Translations under genes and position numbers: made by a program | Source: Vitellaria paradoxa | Lineage: Eukaryota > Streptophyta > Magnoliopsida > Ericales > Sapotaceae | DNA: 64,000 bases | Direction: 5' to 3' | NCBI GenBank assembly: GCA_019916065.1 | Contig: CM034234.1 | Coordinates: forward strand, 9,887,844-9,951,843 | Notes under the pieces: generated by a model | The model's input: only the letters and a program-made list of their open reading frames with translations | The model's database searches: none | What the model was told of the DNA's origin: nothing | In this document: positions 1 through 13,963 of the stretch, piece by piece | Layout: each line of letters opens with the position of its first letter | Numbering within the stretch: the stretch's first letter is position 1

Positions 1-3000
1 AACAAATTTTAACAACCTTTTCAGCGTACAAGGAAAATGATGATGGGTAGTGCTGGACAACAAGGTCAAAAAATTTGAAAGCCATCAAGCGAACATCAAG
101 TGCCAAATGTGTCATTGCATTGAAAACATATGCCATCATCAATGAAATGAAAGGCCCTTGACTATCCTGCAAAGAAAGCATAGAATCAGCTAATATGGAC
201 AATTGAAGAAATCAATAATCACAAATGCACTCTCTGAGATAACAACTAACAATTATACCAGTTAGTGATATTTTAAGATTACCATTTTTTTTTAATTCTC
301 TGGAAACACCAGCGAGAGAGGAACGCATAAACAAGAAATACACTAGAATATCTTATGGAATTCTCCTGGGTTGTTCTCTGATCGGTATATTCCCAACCAA
401 CCAAAAACGAGGTGACAAAAGAGATCAAGAACGTATACAAATAATACATAAAGTTGCCATAGGAACAAAGTAAGACAGGGAAGGGTCTTGGCCTATACTA
501 GATGAACTCTCTTAAATGCATGAAGAACCCATGTCAAACAATCAATACTTCAACAAAGATAAGGAAAATGTACAAAGAGTTTCATTTAAGGAGTGGAAAT
601 TGTATGAAACATGTGTAGTTACATTAATCCAACAAGCAGAACCATATTATGCATGAAATATTTTATGGAACCTTGTACACATCATTTTATCCAAGAAATA
701 AGTATGATAGAAATATGCATATTCTACAACGTACCCATAGTTCCCAGACATGAAATTTTGAATATGACACTTATATACATACGCAAACCTTATACTGTTT
801 ATGAATTTATGTTATACTTTATGTTTGTAAACAGGAAGGAAAAAAAAACACTGGCTGTTTTGGGCCCAATTAGACGGAAAGAATACAACTCAACTAACCC
901 TAGCCTTTTCCCAACTGGGGAAGGCTATCTCAATGTTTCACCTTTCCACTCAGTTAAAAGCCATATCCCCCGCCAAACCACATCAAGCTGTGTCTTTTTT
1001 TATTATTTCTACCTAAGTTCTGATTTACCCTGCACCTCACATTACCCATTATTCAGATGCTATTACTTCTCCGAATTAGCACTTCTATTGATCTCATTGT
1101 ATGTGACTAAATCACTTCAATCAATTTTCCCTCAATGTATGTCAATTTGTACAACATCTACCATCTCACAAAGCTAGTCATTCCTAATCATATCTTTTCT
1201 TGTTTTGCCACACATTCACTTTAGTATTCTCATCTCATCTACATTCATTTTACTAACACGAAGTTTTTAATTGCCAACACTAAGAACAAATGTACCATCC
1301 ATCATAGTGCATGAACAACATGACAACAACTTCAAGAATAATTAGTGAGGAAATATTGAATAAGTAAATTCTATCAATATGAAAAGCATTTACGATGAAA
1401 GAACAAGTATTACCTCCCTACAGCCAGGGAAAATCACAGACTTAAGAAGTTGATATAATGTTTCACGAACCAGTTTATCATCATCACCAATGCGTTCACG
1501 CAATTTCTCTATAACGGCAAGTTTGTGGAACCTCAGCTCTGTAGGGTATTTAAGGAATATATCCCTAATGCCAATCAAAGCATCTTGGAATATAAACAGT
1601 AAGTCATGTTAACAAAGAATTATTGCCAACCAATATAAAGAAGAAACTCAAATTGGAAACAATTATAGACAACATGATGGTCAAAAAGGCATTCATATTT
1701 ATGAGTCACTTCAAATTCAACTTAACACAGATCATGATTCAATGATATAACAAACAACATGGTGGATAACTATATGCAAAGGTCAAATAAAAGGTGTACA
1801 AAAGTAATAGTAAGAGATATTGGACACCAAGGTGATTCAAATAATAACAACATCAACAATGATGTGACAGTGATTTTCAATCAAGGACACACAGTATAGT
1901 AGTCTTGTAATTTAAGAGTACAACAATAGTTTTGTTAGGATCAAAACGACAATATTCATCTCAACAAAATTGTACGGTAGTTTCAATGGTACCATAGATC
2001 CCAGAGACACTGCAATTCTGATAGGATATCTACCAGATGCAATATTTCTTGAGAATAAAGAAAGAAACATATATATTTTACGAATTCTTTTTCAAGCAAA
2101 CACCTAAGGTGAAACATAGCATCAAATAAATAGCCTATCAAGGAAACATTTCTTCAATGATATCTTTGTAAAAAATGTATCTTTTCAAAACAAGTAACAA
2201 ATTTCACATGCCCACAGAGGTAAGCAGGATTAAACTGCCCAATAAGGGGGGGGGGGAGGTATCAAATTGCCGATAAAGGTAAAATTAAGCATTAGTTTCC
2301 ACTCATATTCATTTACATGTCCACGTTTCATCCGACCACTATTATAGCAACCAGTTATTATAATATAAATTTATGCATTATTAACAAGAAACCTTTTCGG
2401 ACTTTGGAATTGTAGTGAGACGTTTGCTGAAGAAGCTCTTTCAAAGTCAGACCTTTTTTGCTCACTGCTAAACCTGTCTTTTCTGATGCTACACTCTGCT
2501 CAGGAAGAATAATTGCTGCTCATAGTCCAAAGAGTAAAACTTTCATCAGGATTGTAATTCTTAACCATACCAATAACGTTAACTCAACCCAATCTTACTG
2601 GCATTTCATGTTATCACCAAAAAATGTCCTCATCTGCTATCTAATATGGTAGGAACAGAATAAGAAAATTTCATAAAATTGTTGCATATTTAACAAAACT
2701 TTGTCATTTATCTGTTCAAGGCCGTTGGCATTTAAAACCCAGAATGGTAATTCGTGGCTGTTATCCGCATAAAAATTGTGTTTATGAAAAAATGTGCCTT
2801 GCCATTTAAACATAATTGAGAGATTTACCTTGATTGAATTTTGGATTAAAAAAATTAAAAAAAAAAAAGCCGCCTGAACTTAAACAACATAAAAACTAAA
2901 ATTACAAATAATTTGCAGTGGAAAGACATTTAACCTTTGGATTTGATTTGGGTGTTCGTAGCATTTGTTGGAGGTGGCAATTTCCGCCCAATTTTTCGTT

Positions 3001-3170
3001 TTATTTTCTACAAGCGTTCAAAAGTAAATGAAGAACATAAGCATTTACAATTCAAACTTATTAAAAAGAAAATACAAACATTTTAAAAGACTTCCTTGAA
3101 ATACAGAAATTACTTTGAAGTCTACACCACGTTGTTGCTGCTTCTTCGACGAAGCCTTGGACTTGCCCAT
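1..3170 (-). CDS. IPI1: IPI1/TEX10 homologue, 5' part (partial)
   Basis: Pre-rRNA-processing protein of the IPI1/TEX10 family, an ARM/HEAT-type nucleolar protein of the Rix1 (PELP1-TEX10-WDR18) complex acting in ITS2 processing and pre-60S maturation. Five exons read on the minus strand: 3114-3170 (start MGKSKASSKK), 2935-3007, 2393-2515, 1414-1583 and 1-166, the last leaving the window. All joins keep frame with GT donors and AG acceptors. Recognisable family segments are the basic N-terminus ending GVDFK, KIKRKIGRKLPPP, LPEQS, KKGLTLKELLQQTSHYNSKV, then DIFLKYPTEL, EKLRERIGDDDKLVRETL and SVIFPGCRE, then an ARM-like stretch (AMTHLALDVRLMAFKFFDLV). About 197 residues are visible; the rest lies left of base 1. 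The start is the only in-frame ATG that gives the lysine-rich N-terminus. Family identity rests on remembered similarity to plant and animal TEX10. Confidence 0.85.
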
Positions 3171-4472
3171 TGGCAATGTACTTAGAAACCACACGAAAGC
3201 ACAAGCAAACTGAATTAGCTACCAAACAAATATTCTTATCCCACCGTTCTCTCTGGGCGCTGGGATATCATAGCACTGGGGAAAAGAAAATACGAATACG
3301 TGAACCCTCTACCTTCCGCTTTTTCAGCCTCCAATTTCAGAAAAATATACGTTTATAAATAGATATTCAAACAAAGGTGACAGTAGGACCAAGAGTCTAC
3401 TAGGAGGGTTCTTCAAAGCAAATACATGCTTTGCGATTTTTCTGAATTGAACCAGCTAACCCTAGTGGAAGACAATTTTTAGGGGTCAGCGAAGCAGGCA
3501 AGGGTTTAAGGCGGCGGCGTTTTAAACTGGACTGCCAACGAACCGGGTGCTAACTGCAAACCCGAGTCGGATAGCTCCCAACGGTCCCTGAATTTTTTTT
3601 TTTTTTTTAAAGCTTGTTTTATAAATAAATAAACTAACATTTTTATGATGCCTTTAGTTTAAAATCAACCTTCTCTAAATCGACTTCAAATCAGAAGTTG
3701 GTTTGTCATAACACGACTTTTAACCGTTATTTTGGAAATATGTTAAAAACTAAATCTAACTTTTTAGGAATAAAATATCTATGAATCTTGTGAACAAAAA
3801 TATCAATAAAAAAGAAATCAGTAATAATATCGAAATCATTGATTGTGATTAGCTAAAGTGATAAATTTGGAGCTAATCAGACTAAAATTAATTGTATTTA
3901 AGCCAAATTTTTGTTTTATAAAACTTAATCAAGTTAAATAATGGATTATTCAAATTTAACTTTAAAATATTATTAAACTCTGAGATATGTTTGATTTGTT
4001 AATATTTAGGCTCCGATTGTTTGGAAGTAAATATTTTATAATAAAATATTTTACATAATTTTAACTGTTGGGTGCCATAAGAAGTTGAGACAACATTTTT
4101 TTTAACAAAATTTTATTTTTCGTAAAAATATCCAAAAAAAAAAATTTATGTTCTAAAAAGACATAAGTTATTTTCAAAAGCTACGCATAAAAAAATTTTA
4201 ATTTCCAAAGTTGAACTAGCAAATGAAAACTTGGTCTCGTTTGGCAAAACCTTCTGTTCTCATTTTTTTTTTCCATTTTTTAAAAAATTGAACATGAAAA
4301 TTAATTTAGTAAATTTGTTTTTAGTTTTCAGTTTATAAAAATAAAAACTGTTTTAAATATATCTAAAAATTATAAAAGTATAATAAAAGATATTTTCTCA
4401 AATTTTCATGTTTAAGTAGAAGTGAGAACTCATGAACAGGAATTATTTTCGGAATAAAATATCTTTTTTAGC

Positions 4473-4476
<4 letters not shown>

Positions 4477-4511
<35 letters not shown>
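4477..4511. repeat. (AT)n microsatellite
   Basis: Perfect AT dinucleotide run of about 17 units in AT-rich intergenic DNA. Confidence 0.95.
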
Positions 4512-4517
<6 letters not shown>

Positions 4518-5615
4518 CTAACCGCTCATGAACTGAATAATTATAGGCTTAAGTTGAGACTCGAATTTTAACGAGTTAGGATTGAATTCTACTTGTTAAT
4601 TATACAAATCGAGCCAGAATTGACTTTTTTTTTTTTTTAGCAAAGCTCTAATAATTCAAAAAAAATGGGCTTAAAATTTTGCCCCGAAAAAAAAAAAACA
4701 AATATTTTTACACGTTTAAATATTTGGGTCATTTGGAATTTTTTTTATAATTTTTTTAAGTCTTTAATCGTAAACGACGAATTAAGTTAAGTATTAATGG
4801 TAGAATTAATTTGTTATAAATTTTGTGAACTATATATAAAATTAAAAAAAAAAAGGAGATTAAAATTTAAGGTGCTAAGCTAAAAAAAAAAAGGACTCAA
4901 AATTTATATCTACTAGCCTCGTCCAAAGGCAACACTGCCAACACACAAGTGATTCTCTCGATGTACTAATCAATCAACTGCATGCCCCCATCAGCCAATT
5001 ATCCACATTCAAAGTTGTTTGGGCATACTTGGGATGGGAACAATAGTCGGTCAAGAGAGAGAGAGCGAGTGAGACAAAAAGCCAGACACAACCTAGAGGC
5101 CAGCTGTGAAGCAATGCTGCTGATCCACTGGGTCATCAATTCATCACAATTCACAGCCAAGCAGCACCAAAAGGGTCACTGTCACCAATCCCATTTGTGG
5201 GTTAGATACTTTCTCTCTGATAGCAACCAGCCCATTCTTCAAATAACCACCCCCCCCCCCCCCAAAATATCACAGCCCCGGACACACATCCCCACTTTTG
5301 TGGGGGTCAACTTTAGGGCAGTTTTACCGGTTGGGTGAGAAGATTGATTCCCATTTTTGTAGGACCAGGATGAGCTTGTGGGGCAAGTGAAGTACCATCA
5401 AAATGTTACAATGCTCCATTTTGTTGGGCAAAGTACTCTTTAACAATGCAGATTAGTAAGCAGCAGTCATTGATTTGAACAAAATGTAACTCTGCCAAAC
5501 TACACTTGGTTCATATTTTCTCCTTTGATTTACAATAGTGGAATCTCATTTTTCCCAACACAAGCACAAATGGACGTGGCTGATCATCAAGGACAAGAAA
5601 GGGGAATTCATAGGA

Positions 5616-5622
<7 letters not shown>

Positions 5623-5651
<29 letters not shown>
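5623..5651. repeat. (GA)n microsatellite
   Basis: GA run of about 14 units, about 220 bp downstream of the TMK stop codon and probably in or near its 3' UTR. Confidence 0.95.
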
Positions 5652-5656
<5 letters not shown>

Positions 5657-5866
5657 ACAAGTGATCAACAATTCTTATTATTGACATTCTCTATCTGCAT
5701 CATATAAAGAAATTTTAGAGCCTACAAACGAGATCTTGTAAGCAAATTCAAGTCTCCAACATCGTCTGCCAAGGCCAACAACAATATTCAACATGAAAAG
5801 GGGGGGGGGGGAGTGCTATCTACCAAATAAAACATTGTCACAAAAAGCAATAAGATCACCTCATAT

Positions 5867-8800
5867 TTATCGGCCATCAGCCGAAGTAAAGGACTCTGCA
5901 AATCCAGCAGGCCTTGATGGTATACTACCCTTGCTGTCCTCAAGGTCCAAATAACTCAAGCCCTTTCCTTCGGCTTCTTGCCAGCCCTTCACCATTTGGT
6001 TAAGGGGAAGACTGTAATCGATGCCACAATACTCCTCCGTATCATCGTCAACTGGCTTCCATTTCTCAACCAAAGGAGCCAGGACATTCACAGCATGGCC
6101 CATATCAGGGCGTTGGCCTGGTTCTCTAGCAGTGCAGTGCCCAGCAAGTTCTGCAATGGTGGAGATGTTCTCAAATGTTTCCTCTTTTACATCAAGGGAA
6201 GGGTCAATGGCAGCCATAAGCTTCTCTTTGCTTGATTTGATTTGCCAGAACCATGCCACCAGGTATTGGCTTTCCTCGGGCCTGTCCTCGTCGAGTGCCA
6301 TCAATCCAGTTAATAGCTCCAGTAACACAACTCCAAAACTGAAGACATCGACTTTGGTTGTAATTTTACCCATAACTGCACCAATTCCCATGTCATCAGT
6401 GGGGTCAAGAGGAGTTTTAACTAGAAACCTAGCATACTTCATAATGAAAATAAAAATAACGAGACTTCGTCCCTTGAATTAGAGTGGCCCATTCACTTCT
6501 AATGAGTGTTTTAAATGTTAAAATTCATCAATGAAGCCATTTGAAAAAATGACAGCTATTCCAGAAAATGAAGTTAAAAGTTGAACATTTTTTGTAATTC
6601 CAACAAAATCGAAAATCATCATATATGAAGAAATTTAGTGAATCTTGAATTAATCTACCGAAGGTGAAATGCAATGTAAAAATTAATACAGAGGCCAGTC
6701 AAATTCATTAGGCATCCAAACATGCCTTACAAAAATAGTTGCTGATTCATTTAATTACTTCTCAGCCAAGGGCAGTTCACGACTTTAAGCTTTGGGTCAG
6801 GTCTCGAGCTCTGCTCTTAAACATTGACACACCGGTAAATTTTGAAGTATTTTTAGAAAACAATGCATATCCAAGAAGGTAAAGAGAGCTTACCAGCATA
6901 TTCTGGAGCTAAGTACCCAAAAGTACCAGCAAGCCTTGTAACCACAGACTTCTCCCCATTGGGAGCGAGTTTTACTAATCCAAAATCTGAAATTTTTGCT
7001 CTGAAATCGTCCCCAAGTAGGATATTTGAAGATTTAAGATCTCTATGTATGAAGCTCTGATGAGCCAGAGTATGAAGATACTCCAACCCCCTAGCCACGT
7101 CCAACGCGATATTTAGCCTCCTCTTCCAAGATAGAGGTTCTAATTTCAATCTCTTCCAGCGAAAAAGGTGCTTGCTGAGGGCTCCTTGAGGCATGTACTC
7201 ATAAACTAAAATTCTTTCGTTGCCTTCAATTGAATACCCAAGAAGAGATACCAAATGACGGTGGCGAACCTTTGAAAGAACAGCTATTTCAGCCTGAAAT
7301 TCATCTAAAGCTTTGCTGCTAACCGCTCCAGCTTCCATTCTTTTCACTGCTATTTTTGTACCATCGTCCAATTCTCCCTTGTAAACAACTCCAAAACCAC
7401 CACGTCCAAGCTCATTTTCCGGGGCAAAGTTCTTGGTCACATTCCGAAGAACTTGAACTGATATGACCAAGCTTCCGGCCTCAATGATATGGGACTCACC
7501 CATTACACCACTGTTTCTGCTCGCAGAACCACTCCCCATCAGTGCAGAAGCATTTGCATTAGTGTTATTCGCAACCGCAATCTTAACCATATTCTCTGAA
7601 TCAGAAGGGTCTCGGGGGTGAATCACCAGAGAATTTGGAGCTTGGAAGACCCCCTCTCTCTTCTTGCAACAATAAATTGACAAAGGGACAACGAAAAGGA
7701 ACAAGGCTGCAAAACTTGCAACAGGAGCCACAATTACAACTAATTTAGACTTTTTGGATCTTCCCTGCTGAGTTGATTCATTAGGAGTTGCAGGTTTAGA
7801 ATTTGACCCAGTGATTGGCGAAGACCTAGACGGTGATTTCTTTCCCGGAGAATGGGTTGGATCGGACCGATTTGAATTTAACAAAGGATTATCGTGCAAG
7901 ACAAGTTTGACAGAGGCATGGAAAGTTGGCAATGGACCAGAAAGATTGTTCCCACTTACATCCAACAAGGTCAAGGATTTCAACCCAGTCCATTTTTCAG
8001 GAATAGGACCAGTAAGATGATTAGATGAAAGTTTAATTGTAGTAAGGGAACCTAGATTTGCAATTGAAGCATTCAAGATACCAGTAAGATTATAATTGGC
8101 CAGGTCAATGATAGAAACTTTCTGGTTGGGATCACAAACCACTCCCAACCATTGACCCTTACAAGGGTCATTACCAGACCAGGAAGAAACAAGTTTTTCC
8201 GGGTAATTCACCCCATCAAGAAATTCTAATAGTGCCATAACTTCCGGGGCACAAAGAGCTCCCACATCAGATTGACAGAATTTATTTGAACGGTAAGAGT
8301 AATTAGCAGCTTTGAACTTTGGAACAGGACCCATAAACATATTATTGTTCAAATCTAATTTGTTTAACTGCATGTCTGCCAAGCTATGAGGTAATAAGCC
8401 CACAAGATCATTGCTATTGACATTGAAATCCTTCAAAGAAATTAAATCACCAATGTTCTCCGGAAGTTCACCCGAAAATTTGTTGCCATGAAGCCATAGG
8501 CTAGTGAGTGACACCATTGATGAAACTACATCAATTGGACCACTCATCCCCCCACCAGACTGGCCATTCAACCACAGAGTCTGCAAGGTGGAGCTGCTAA
8601 AACTCGCTGGAATTCCCCCAGAAATTCGATTCAGCGCCAGTTTCAGCGAGGTGAGGGACGACATGTTACCCAAAAACTCTGGCAATGGACCAACCAAATT
8701 ACAATTCATCAAAGAAATAGTGGTCAATTGAGCTGAACTCTGCAACTGAGCAGGCAGTGACCAGCCAGTGGTGGCATTAAGGGGGTTAAAATCCAATACC

Positions 8801-9231
8801 AAGACCTGCAAATTCACCAGACCATCGAAGAAATCTGAAGGAATCAAATCAAAATTGTTGTAATCCAAAAAAGCAAACTTCAATTCCGACAACCCACTGA
8901 AAGATGGCAACATTCCAGTGAACTGGTTCTTTTGAAGGCCTAAATTGGAGAGCTTGGTCAGTTGATTGAAGTTCTTGGGTAAAGTACCCTTCAAGCTCAT
9001 ATTCTGGACTTGAATCTGAGAAATCCTGTTCTCTTCACAGACCAAATGTTTCCAACTTGGAGGACCACATGGGTCATCACCATTGGGAGGCCAGTCCAGG
9101 AGCTCTGGGTTCTCTAACCCTTTTCTGAACTGGTTGAGAATTGCGAGGTCATTTGGGTCTGTAACACTACAAACCACTGAAACGAGAGAAATAAGCAGTG
9201 CTAAAACAAGCTTCATCTGGTCAGCTTCCAT
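5867..9231 (-). CDS. TMK: TMK-type LRR receptor-like kinase
   Basis: Plasma-membrane receptor kinase of the TMK family (auxin and cell-expansion signalling in Arabidopsis). Exons 6894-9231 and 5867-6375, with a 518-bp intron (donor GTAAGC, acceptor GCAG) inside the kinase domain; 948 aa, normal for TMKs. In order: signal peptide (residues 1-22); two LRR blocks (about 70-330 and 380-450) separated by a Cys-containing non-LRR island (FCQSD, ALCAPE, NDPCKGQW); Pro/Ser linker; transmembrane segment about 495-519; kinase from about 605 with GRGGFGVVYKG, catalytic Lys in IAVKRME, HRDLKSSN (RD kinase) and DFGLVK; C-terminus GFAESFTSADGR, a TMK hallmark. Start taken at MEADQ (9231), directly before the hydrophobic signal; an ATG at 9255 adds eight residues and one at 9216 removes five. 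Residue 781, usually Thr in the YAVTG motif, is Met. Which TMK paralogue this is cannot be decided. Confidence 0.93.
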
Positions 9232-11157
9232 GGCAGATCTTTTCGGACACCACAACGCAACAACAACATGGGAAGAGACTGAAACCTAAGGAGCCACTAG
9301 CAAATAAAACACCGCATGTGAGCTCTAATGGTTGTTTCTTGAAAAACCCAGCTCAAATAATGCAAGAAAGAGTGAGAGGAAGATGGGTTTCAGATCACAG
9401 GAGCTCAAGAGAGAGACTGGTCGTGATGATTGGAGCGAGAAAAAAACACCACTTGAGGCCTCAACAATGGTACAGTGAAGTGAAAAGGGGGAAAAATTAA
9501 GAAAGATTCTAAAGTGAAGCGTGAGAACCAAGTTGTGACCTTGAAGAAAAATACATGTGGAATTCAGGGTGACATGAGAGAAAGCTGTGCAGACAGAGTC
9601 CGTACATTTTCTTTGCGTTCAGTCTGCCCCTAATCCAACCTTCAATCTCTGGCTTGTTGGCATTATTTTTCTTTTTGGTTGATAACTTGGTTAGTATTAA
9701 AAAAAAAAAAAAAAAAAACCAACAACAACAACAAAATCATCATCAGAATCAGTGGTTTGGAATTTATTTTGAAATTTAGGCTTATTTATTAAAATTAGTT
9801 TCCCATTTGAAAATTCAGTTTTATCTTTTCATACTGCAGCTTTAAAGTCAAAATAAGATAAAATGGTGAGTTGAATTTTGTTGTCATGAGATGATAAATC
9901 TAAGGGACGGAATAACATACGTAGAATTACATATCTACCCTTCTTCCTTTTTTGGGGGTAATTTCCCTTCTTCCTTGCTAGATGACAAATAAAAACTGTA
10001 ATTAAAAAAATAAAAAATAAAAAACCAAAGCAACATGGAGGACGATAGCTTGTGAGAAAATTTTCAACTATTTAAGTAATTCATTAATTTTGTTACCAAA
10101 ATTATAGTTGATTGTGGCTGTACTTAAATTAAATCTAATTTATCACAATAATTCTTTGAGATTTATCGTTCCAACTAACCACCATTGTACCTTAATGCGT
10201 CTGATAACTAAATTTTTAGTAATTATTGGTTAAAATTTATTAATTGAAACTTTTTACATATTTTTAATAATTTTTTGTTGTTTGATAAAAAATAAGTAAT
10301 ATTTTAGAACGATTTTGTTAAAAATTTATTAAAATTCAAAATTGTCAAACAAATAACTTATAAAAATTACTAAATTTTTAACAACCAACCGACCCTTTAA
10401 TTCCTTTTGTCTTGTGTTGTAACCCAACACAAGTCGAGTTCCAAAAACATTTGAACTTACTAAAAATAAACTCAGTCAACCAAGGTTTCCTTTATAATTA
10501 GATTGACACTGAGATTTATACTAAAATGGAATCAATTAATTTTTATATTCTAAATTTAAATATAAAGCCTTATGATTAACATAATTTATACTAGAATGGG
10601 TGATCAAGTCTTTTCTTTTAAAAGAGAAAATATGACATAAACTAGTTGTAGTTATTAAAGAAAAAAATGATAATACATGAAATAATTAAATTAAATAGAG
10701 ATGACTTATAAAACAAGTAGTAAAGATTTTGATACAATTTTAAATTCGTTTAAAGTATCAAATTTTATCAAAATTTTAAAAAAATTAATTTTTTTTTTAA
10801 TGTACAAATTACAAAACTATAACTTATGTCCATTTTTATTAAAACTTTCTACCACTCTAAGCCCATCTTTTATTAATGATCAAATTCCCCCTAAAATTCC
10901 GAATGGCAGAAAGTGGGAGCACAAACTGGTTGTTAAAGGGCACTATTGTCATTTCATAATTTATATTAATTTATTTTTATGCACACAGCGTGGACCCGTG
11001 GACGTTGGAGTTAACGTGGCAGAGCGGTCCCTAACCCTAGGCTATTTCTACAAATCCGTGACCTGTCATTCTGGATTCCCTTTGAATAAAATATCTTAAA
11101 TTAAAAATATAAATTAATGTTATTTCCGGATAATATATATAAGGTTCGTATGACGTA

Positions 11158-11275
11158 CGAAAAATATTAAAAAAATTTAAAATTTTATTCACTTTTTATC
11201 TGGTTATACAAATTACGAACTCATAAATTATTTTAAATTATTTTATTTTATTTCACTTTTATCATTTTAAATATT
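11158..11275. repeat. MITE-like family A, copy 1
   Basis: About 120 bp resembling copies at 16364, 45606, 46679 and 47739. Shared core: a T-rich stretch with CACTTTTTATCT, ACAAATTACGAACTCA, then ATTTTATTTTATTTCAC. Abuts a family B copy. Confidence 0.6.
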
Positions 11276-11280
11276 CTAAT

Positions 11281-11460
11281 AAAGTGTTTGAAATTATATA
11301 AATTAATATAAATTTATAAAAGTTATAATTTCGTAATTTAAATTGTGATAAATTGGTAAAATTTATAATTTAGTAAATCTTATTATTTGTATAAAATTTA
11401 AATTTTATAGGAGTTTGTTAAGATTTATTTATTCTTTTTTATAAAACTCTAAACACTCCT
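11281..11460. repeat. MITE-like family B, copy 1
   Basis: About 180 bp beginning GTGTTTGAAATTATATAAA and ending AACTCTAAACACTCC. Resembles 21749-21920 and 47498-47648. Confidence 0.55.
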
Positions 11461-12606
11461 GAATTATCGAGTAAAAGTAATTTTGTCCGGTTACTTAATT
11501 TATAAATAATAATTTAATGAATCAATTATTTTTATAATATGTATGTACATTTTGATAGAGGAAGCTTCGTTTCCTTGCATAGGTAGGACAGACCCCATAG
11601 TTGGGTGAATTGTGGGGCCGTTTGTAGGCCTGGAAAATTTTTAAAATTTTTACAAATTTTGAACTACCAAAATTTTATAATTTTTACAATTCTAACAAAT
11701 TTCTATAATTTTTTAAAAGTTTTGTATAAAATTTTAAAATTTTTTTGTTATAACCTGTTTGAGCGAAAATTTTTTGTCAAAATCTGTTCAAACGAGTTTT
11801 CATTGTTTTTTTTTATAATTTATTGACTGTACTCTAAATATAAAAAAAAATTACCAAATCATATCCTATTATAATTTATGAAGCTTCAAATGCCCCTTAA
11901 ATTAGTCAAATATTTTACATGCAACCACTGCATAATTTGCCAGCTCAAATTTTAGTACTAAACACAGTAGTATTAATTTTGTGATATTATGGCAGTTGTT
12001 GTATCCCAACAATAAATATGGTTGCAGTAAAATCTTTTCCATTAATATTATATATACTTGGTTGGTAATATTTTAATATTAGAAAATATTCACAAAATAT
12101 ATATTTATTTATTTATTTTAAGGGTGCTACTTTTTTTACTCCAAACACTCCTTAATTAAAAGATTAACGCAAAAATGATATGTAATTTGCTTACTATTTG
12201 AGGTTGAGTCAATTTTACAGTATTAATTTATAAATAAAAGATTCGTTTGTTGTCAATTTTAATGATATTTAGGTTTGTTTATTTAAATATAAAATATTTT
12301 TTTTATTTTAAAAATTATTTTTAAATCATGAACAAATGAGTTCTTATTAAAATTATTTTATATTCAAACAAACGAATCAAAGTTATAAAAAATTTGATTA
12401 AACATTAATTAAGATGTGATTAATTTATATTTATCGTAAATTTCTTTCCTATTGTTTACCCATAATTGTTTATAATTATATTCCATATTTTTTCAAACTT
12501 TTGACTTTTGGTCCCCTAGGTTTCTCAGGGCATGTGATTCCATTCAAGCTATTTTTATTCTTAAATTAATTCACTAAATTAAAAGTTCCTAAGACCACTT
12601 ACTATC

Positions 12607-13484
12607 CTGTTTGGTAACGTTTTTTTTTTTTTTTTGTTATTTATATTTTCAAAATTTTATAAATTAATAATAAAAAACATGTTTATTAAATTTGTTTATA
12701 TTTTTTATTCCAAAAAAATGAAAACTTAAATTAAAGAATTAAAAAAAGTATTTTCACTCTATTTTTTGTCACAAACATTTTATCAATTTTAACACTTTGT
12801 CCATTTTTGTTGTATTATATTAATATGAATTATTTTATTCAAATATTTTATTAAACTAATATTATTTTTAATAAATAAATATTAATTTAATTATCTAATT
12901 AATGTGTAATATATTTTATTAATTATTTTTAATAAATAATAAATCAAATTAATTTAAATCAATTAATTTAAATAATATGAAATATATTTTGTATTAATTA
13001 AATTATATTTTATTAAATATCATAATTAAATTATTACAAAATATATATTATTAAATTATGCTAATAATTAATGTAATTAAATTATAATTAATATATTTTT
13101 ATTTACTGAATTAAATGATATAATAATTATATTTTATTCAATTATTTTAAATAAATAATAATATTAAATTAATATAATTAAATTATAATCTAATATATTA
13201 TTATATTATTGAATTATATGATTTTTAATAATTAAATTAATTGATTAAATTAATTTATTTAATTATATTAATAAAATTAATGTGAAATATATTTTATTAA
13301 ATTCAATTAATTTTTAAAAAATTAATAAAATTAAATGTTGTATTAAAATAAAAAATTAATAATTGTAAATAAAAATATATTTCTAAACACAATATCACTT
13401 TTTATTTTAAAAAAAATAGAAAACAAAAAAAAATATAAACAAATGAATATGAACAAAAAAAAATAACAAGTTACCAAACGACCC
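12607..13484. repeat. AT-rich TIR element, family D, copy 1
   Basis: About 880 bp. Left end TGTTTGGTAACG plus a T-run; right end GTTACCAAACGACC, so terminal inverted repeats share GTTTGGTAAC and a T-rich tail. Interior is almost pure A/T built from AATTAA and TTTTAATAAATAA words, with no coding capacity. Resembles 18480-19478. Compatible with a non-autonomous DNA transposon; class unknown. Confidence 0.65.
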
Positions 13485-13963
13485 CTTAACCAGCAATACA
13501 ACCTTATAGTGTCTTTGCGTGTGCCGGTCCACTATATTCGAATGGCAACAAAGCAATATTTTGTTTATTCATTATAAAAAAAAATATATAATTTTTTTAA
13601 AAATATTTAAGGTATTCAAACTATCTTACATGTATCTCAACTAATTTCTAAGATACTAGAGTTAATGACTTGATAGAGCCAAAAGTTAATATAAGTGGGG
13701 GTAAAATTATTTTTTTAAATAAATAGAGACAAAAATATAAAGACAATAGAGGCAAAATTTCAATAATAATGGGGCAAATTAAAACAAAATTAATATAGTT
13801 TTTGTGTAATTTTTTAAATCAATAGGAATAATTACCTCCCACTAGGTCTCTCCTCCCTCTGCCCATGCGTATGGATAAGTTTTCTAATAATTTTGAGAAT
13901 ATTTGAACTATTGACTATTGGGGAATAATTAAAAAAGACAAGCATGATTAATTGAAAAAATAA

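Larger units (their letters stand above)
3171..5866. other. Intergenic: IPI1 upstream and TMK downstream region
   Basis: No supportable gene. The IPI1 promoter and 5' leader lie just above 3170, where a telomere-like CTAACCCTAG occurs near 3457, a motif type common upstream of plant ribosome-biogenesis genes (weak). The middle is AT-rich with long A and T runs and an (AT)n tract at about 4477-4511. The apparent 118-codon frame at 4982-5338 crosses a C-run and a GA tract and has no recognisable content. About 5340-5866 is probably the TMK 3' UTR. Confidence 0.6.

Noticed and set aside
611..1177. 188-codon + strand frame
   Set aside because: Lies inside intron 4 of the minus-strand IPI1 gene and has AT-rich composition with no family match.
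4982..5338. 118-codon open frame upstream of the TMK 3' end
   Set aside because: Crosses a C14 tract and GA-rich sequence; no recognisable domain and codon use like noncoding DNA.
5867..6442. Separate 191-aa minus-strand protein
   Set aside because: It is the second exon of the TMK kinase plus intron sequence; splicing at 6375 joins it to 6894.
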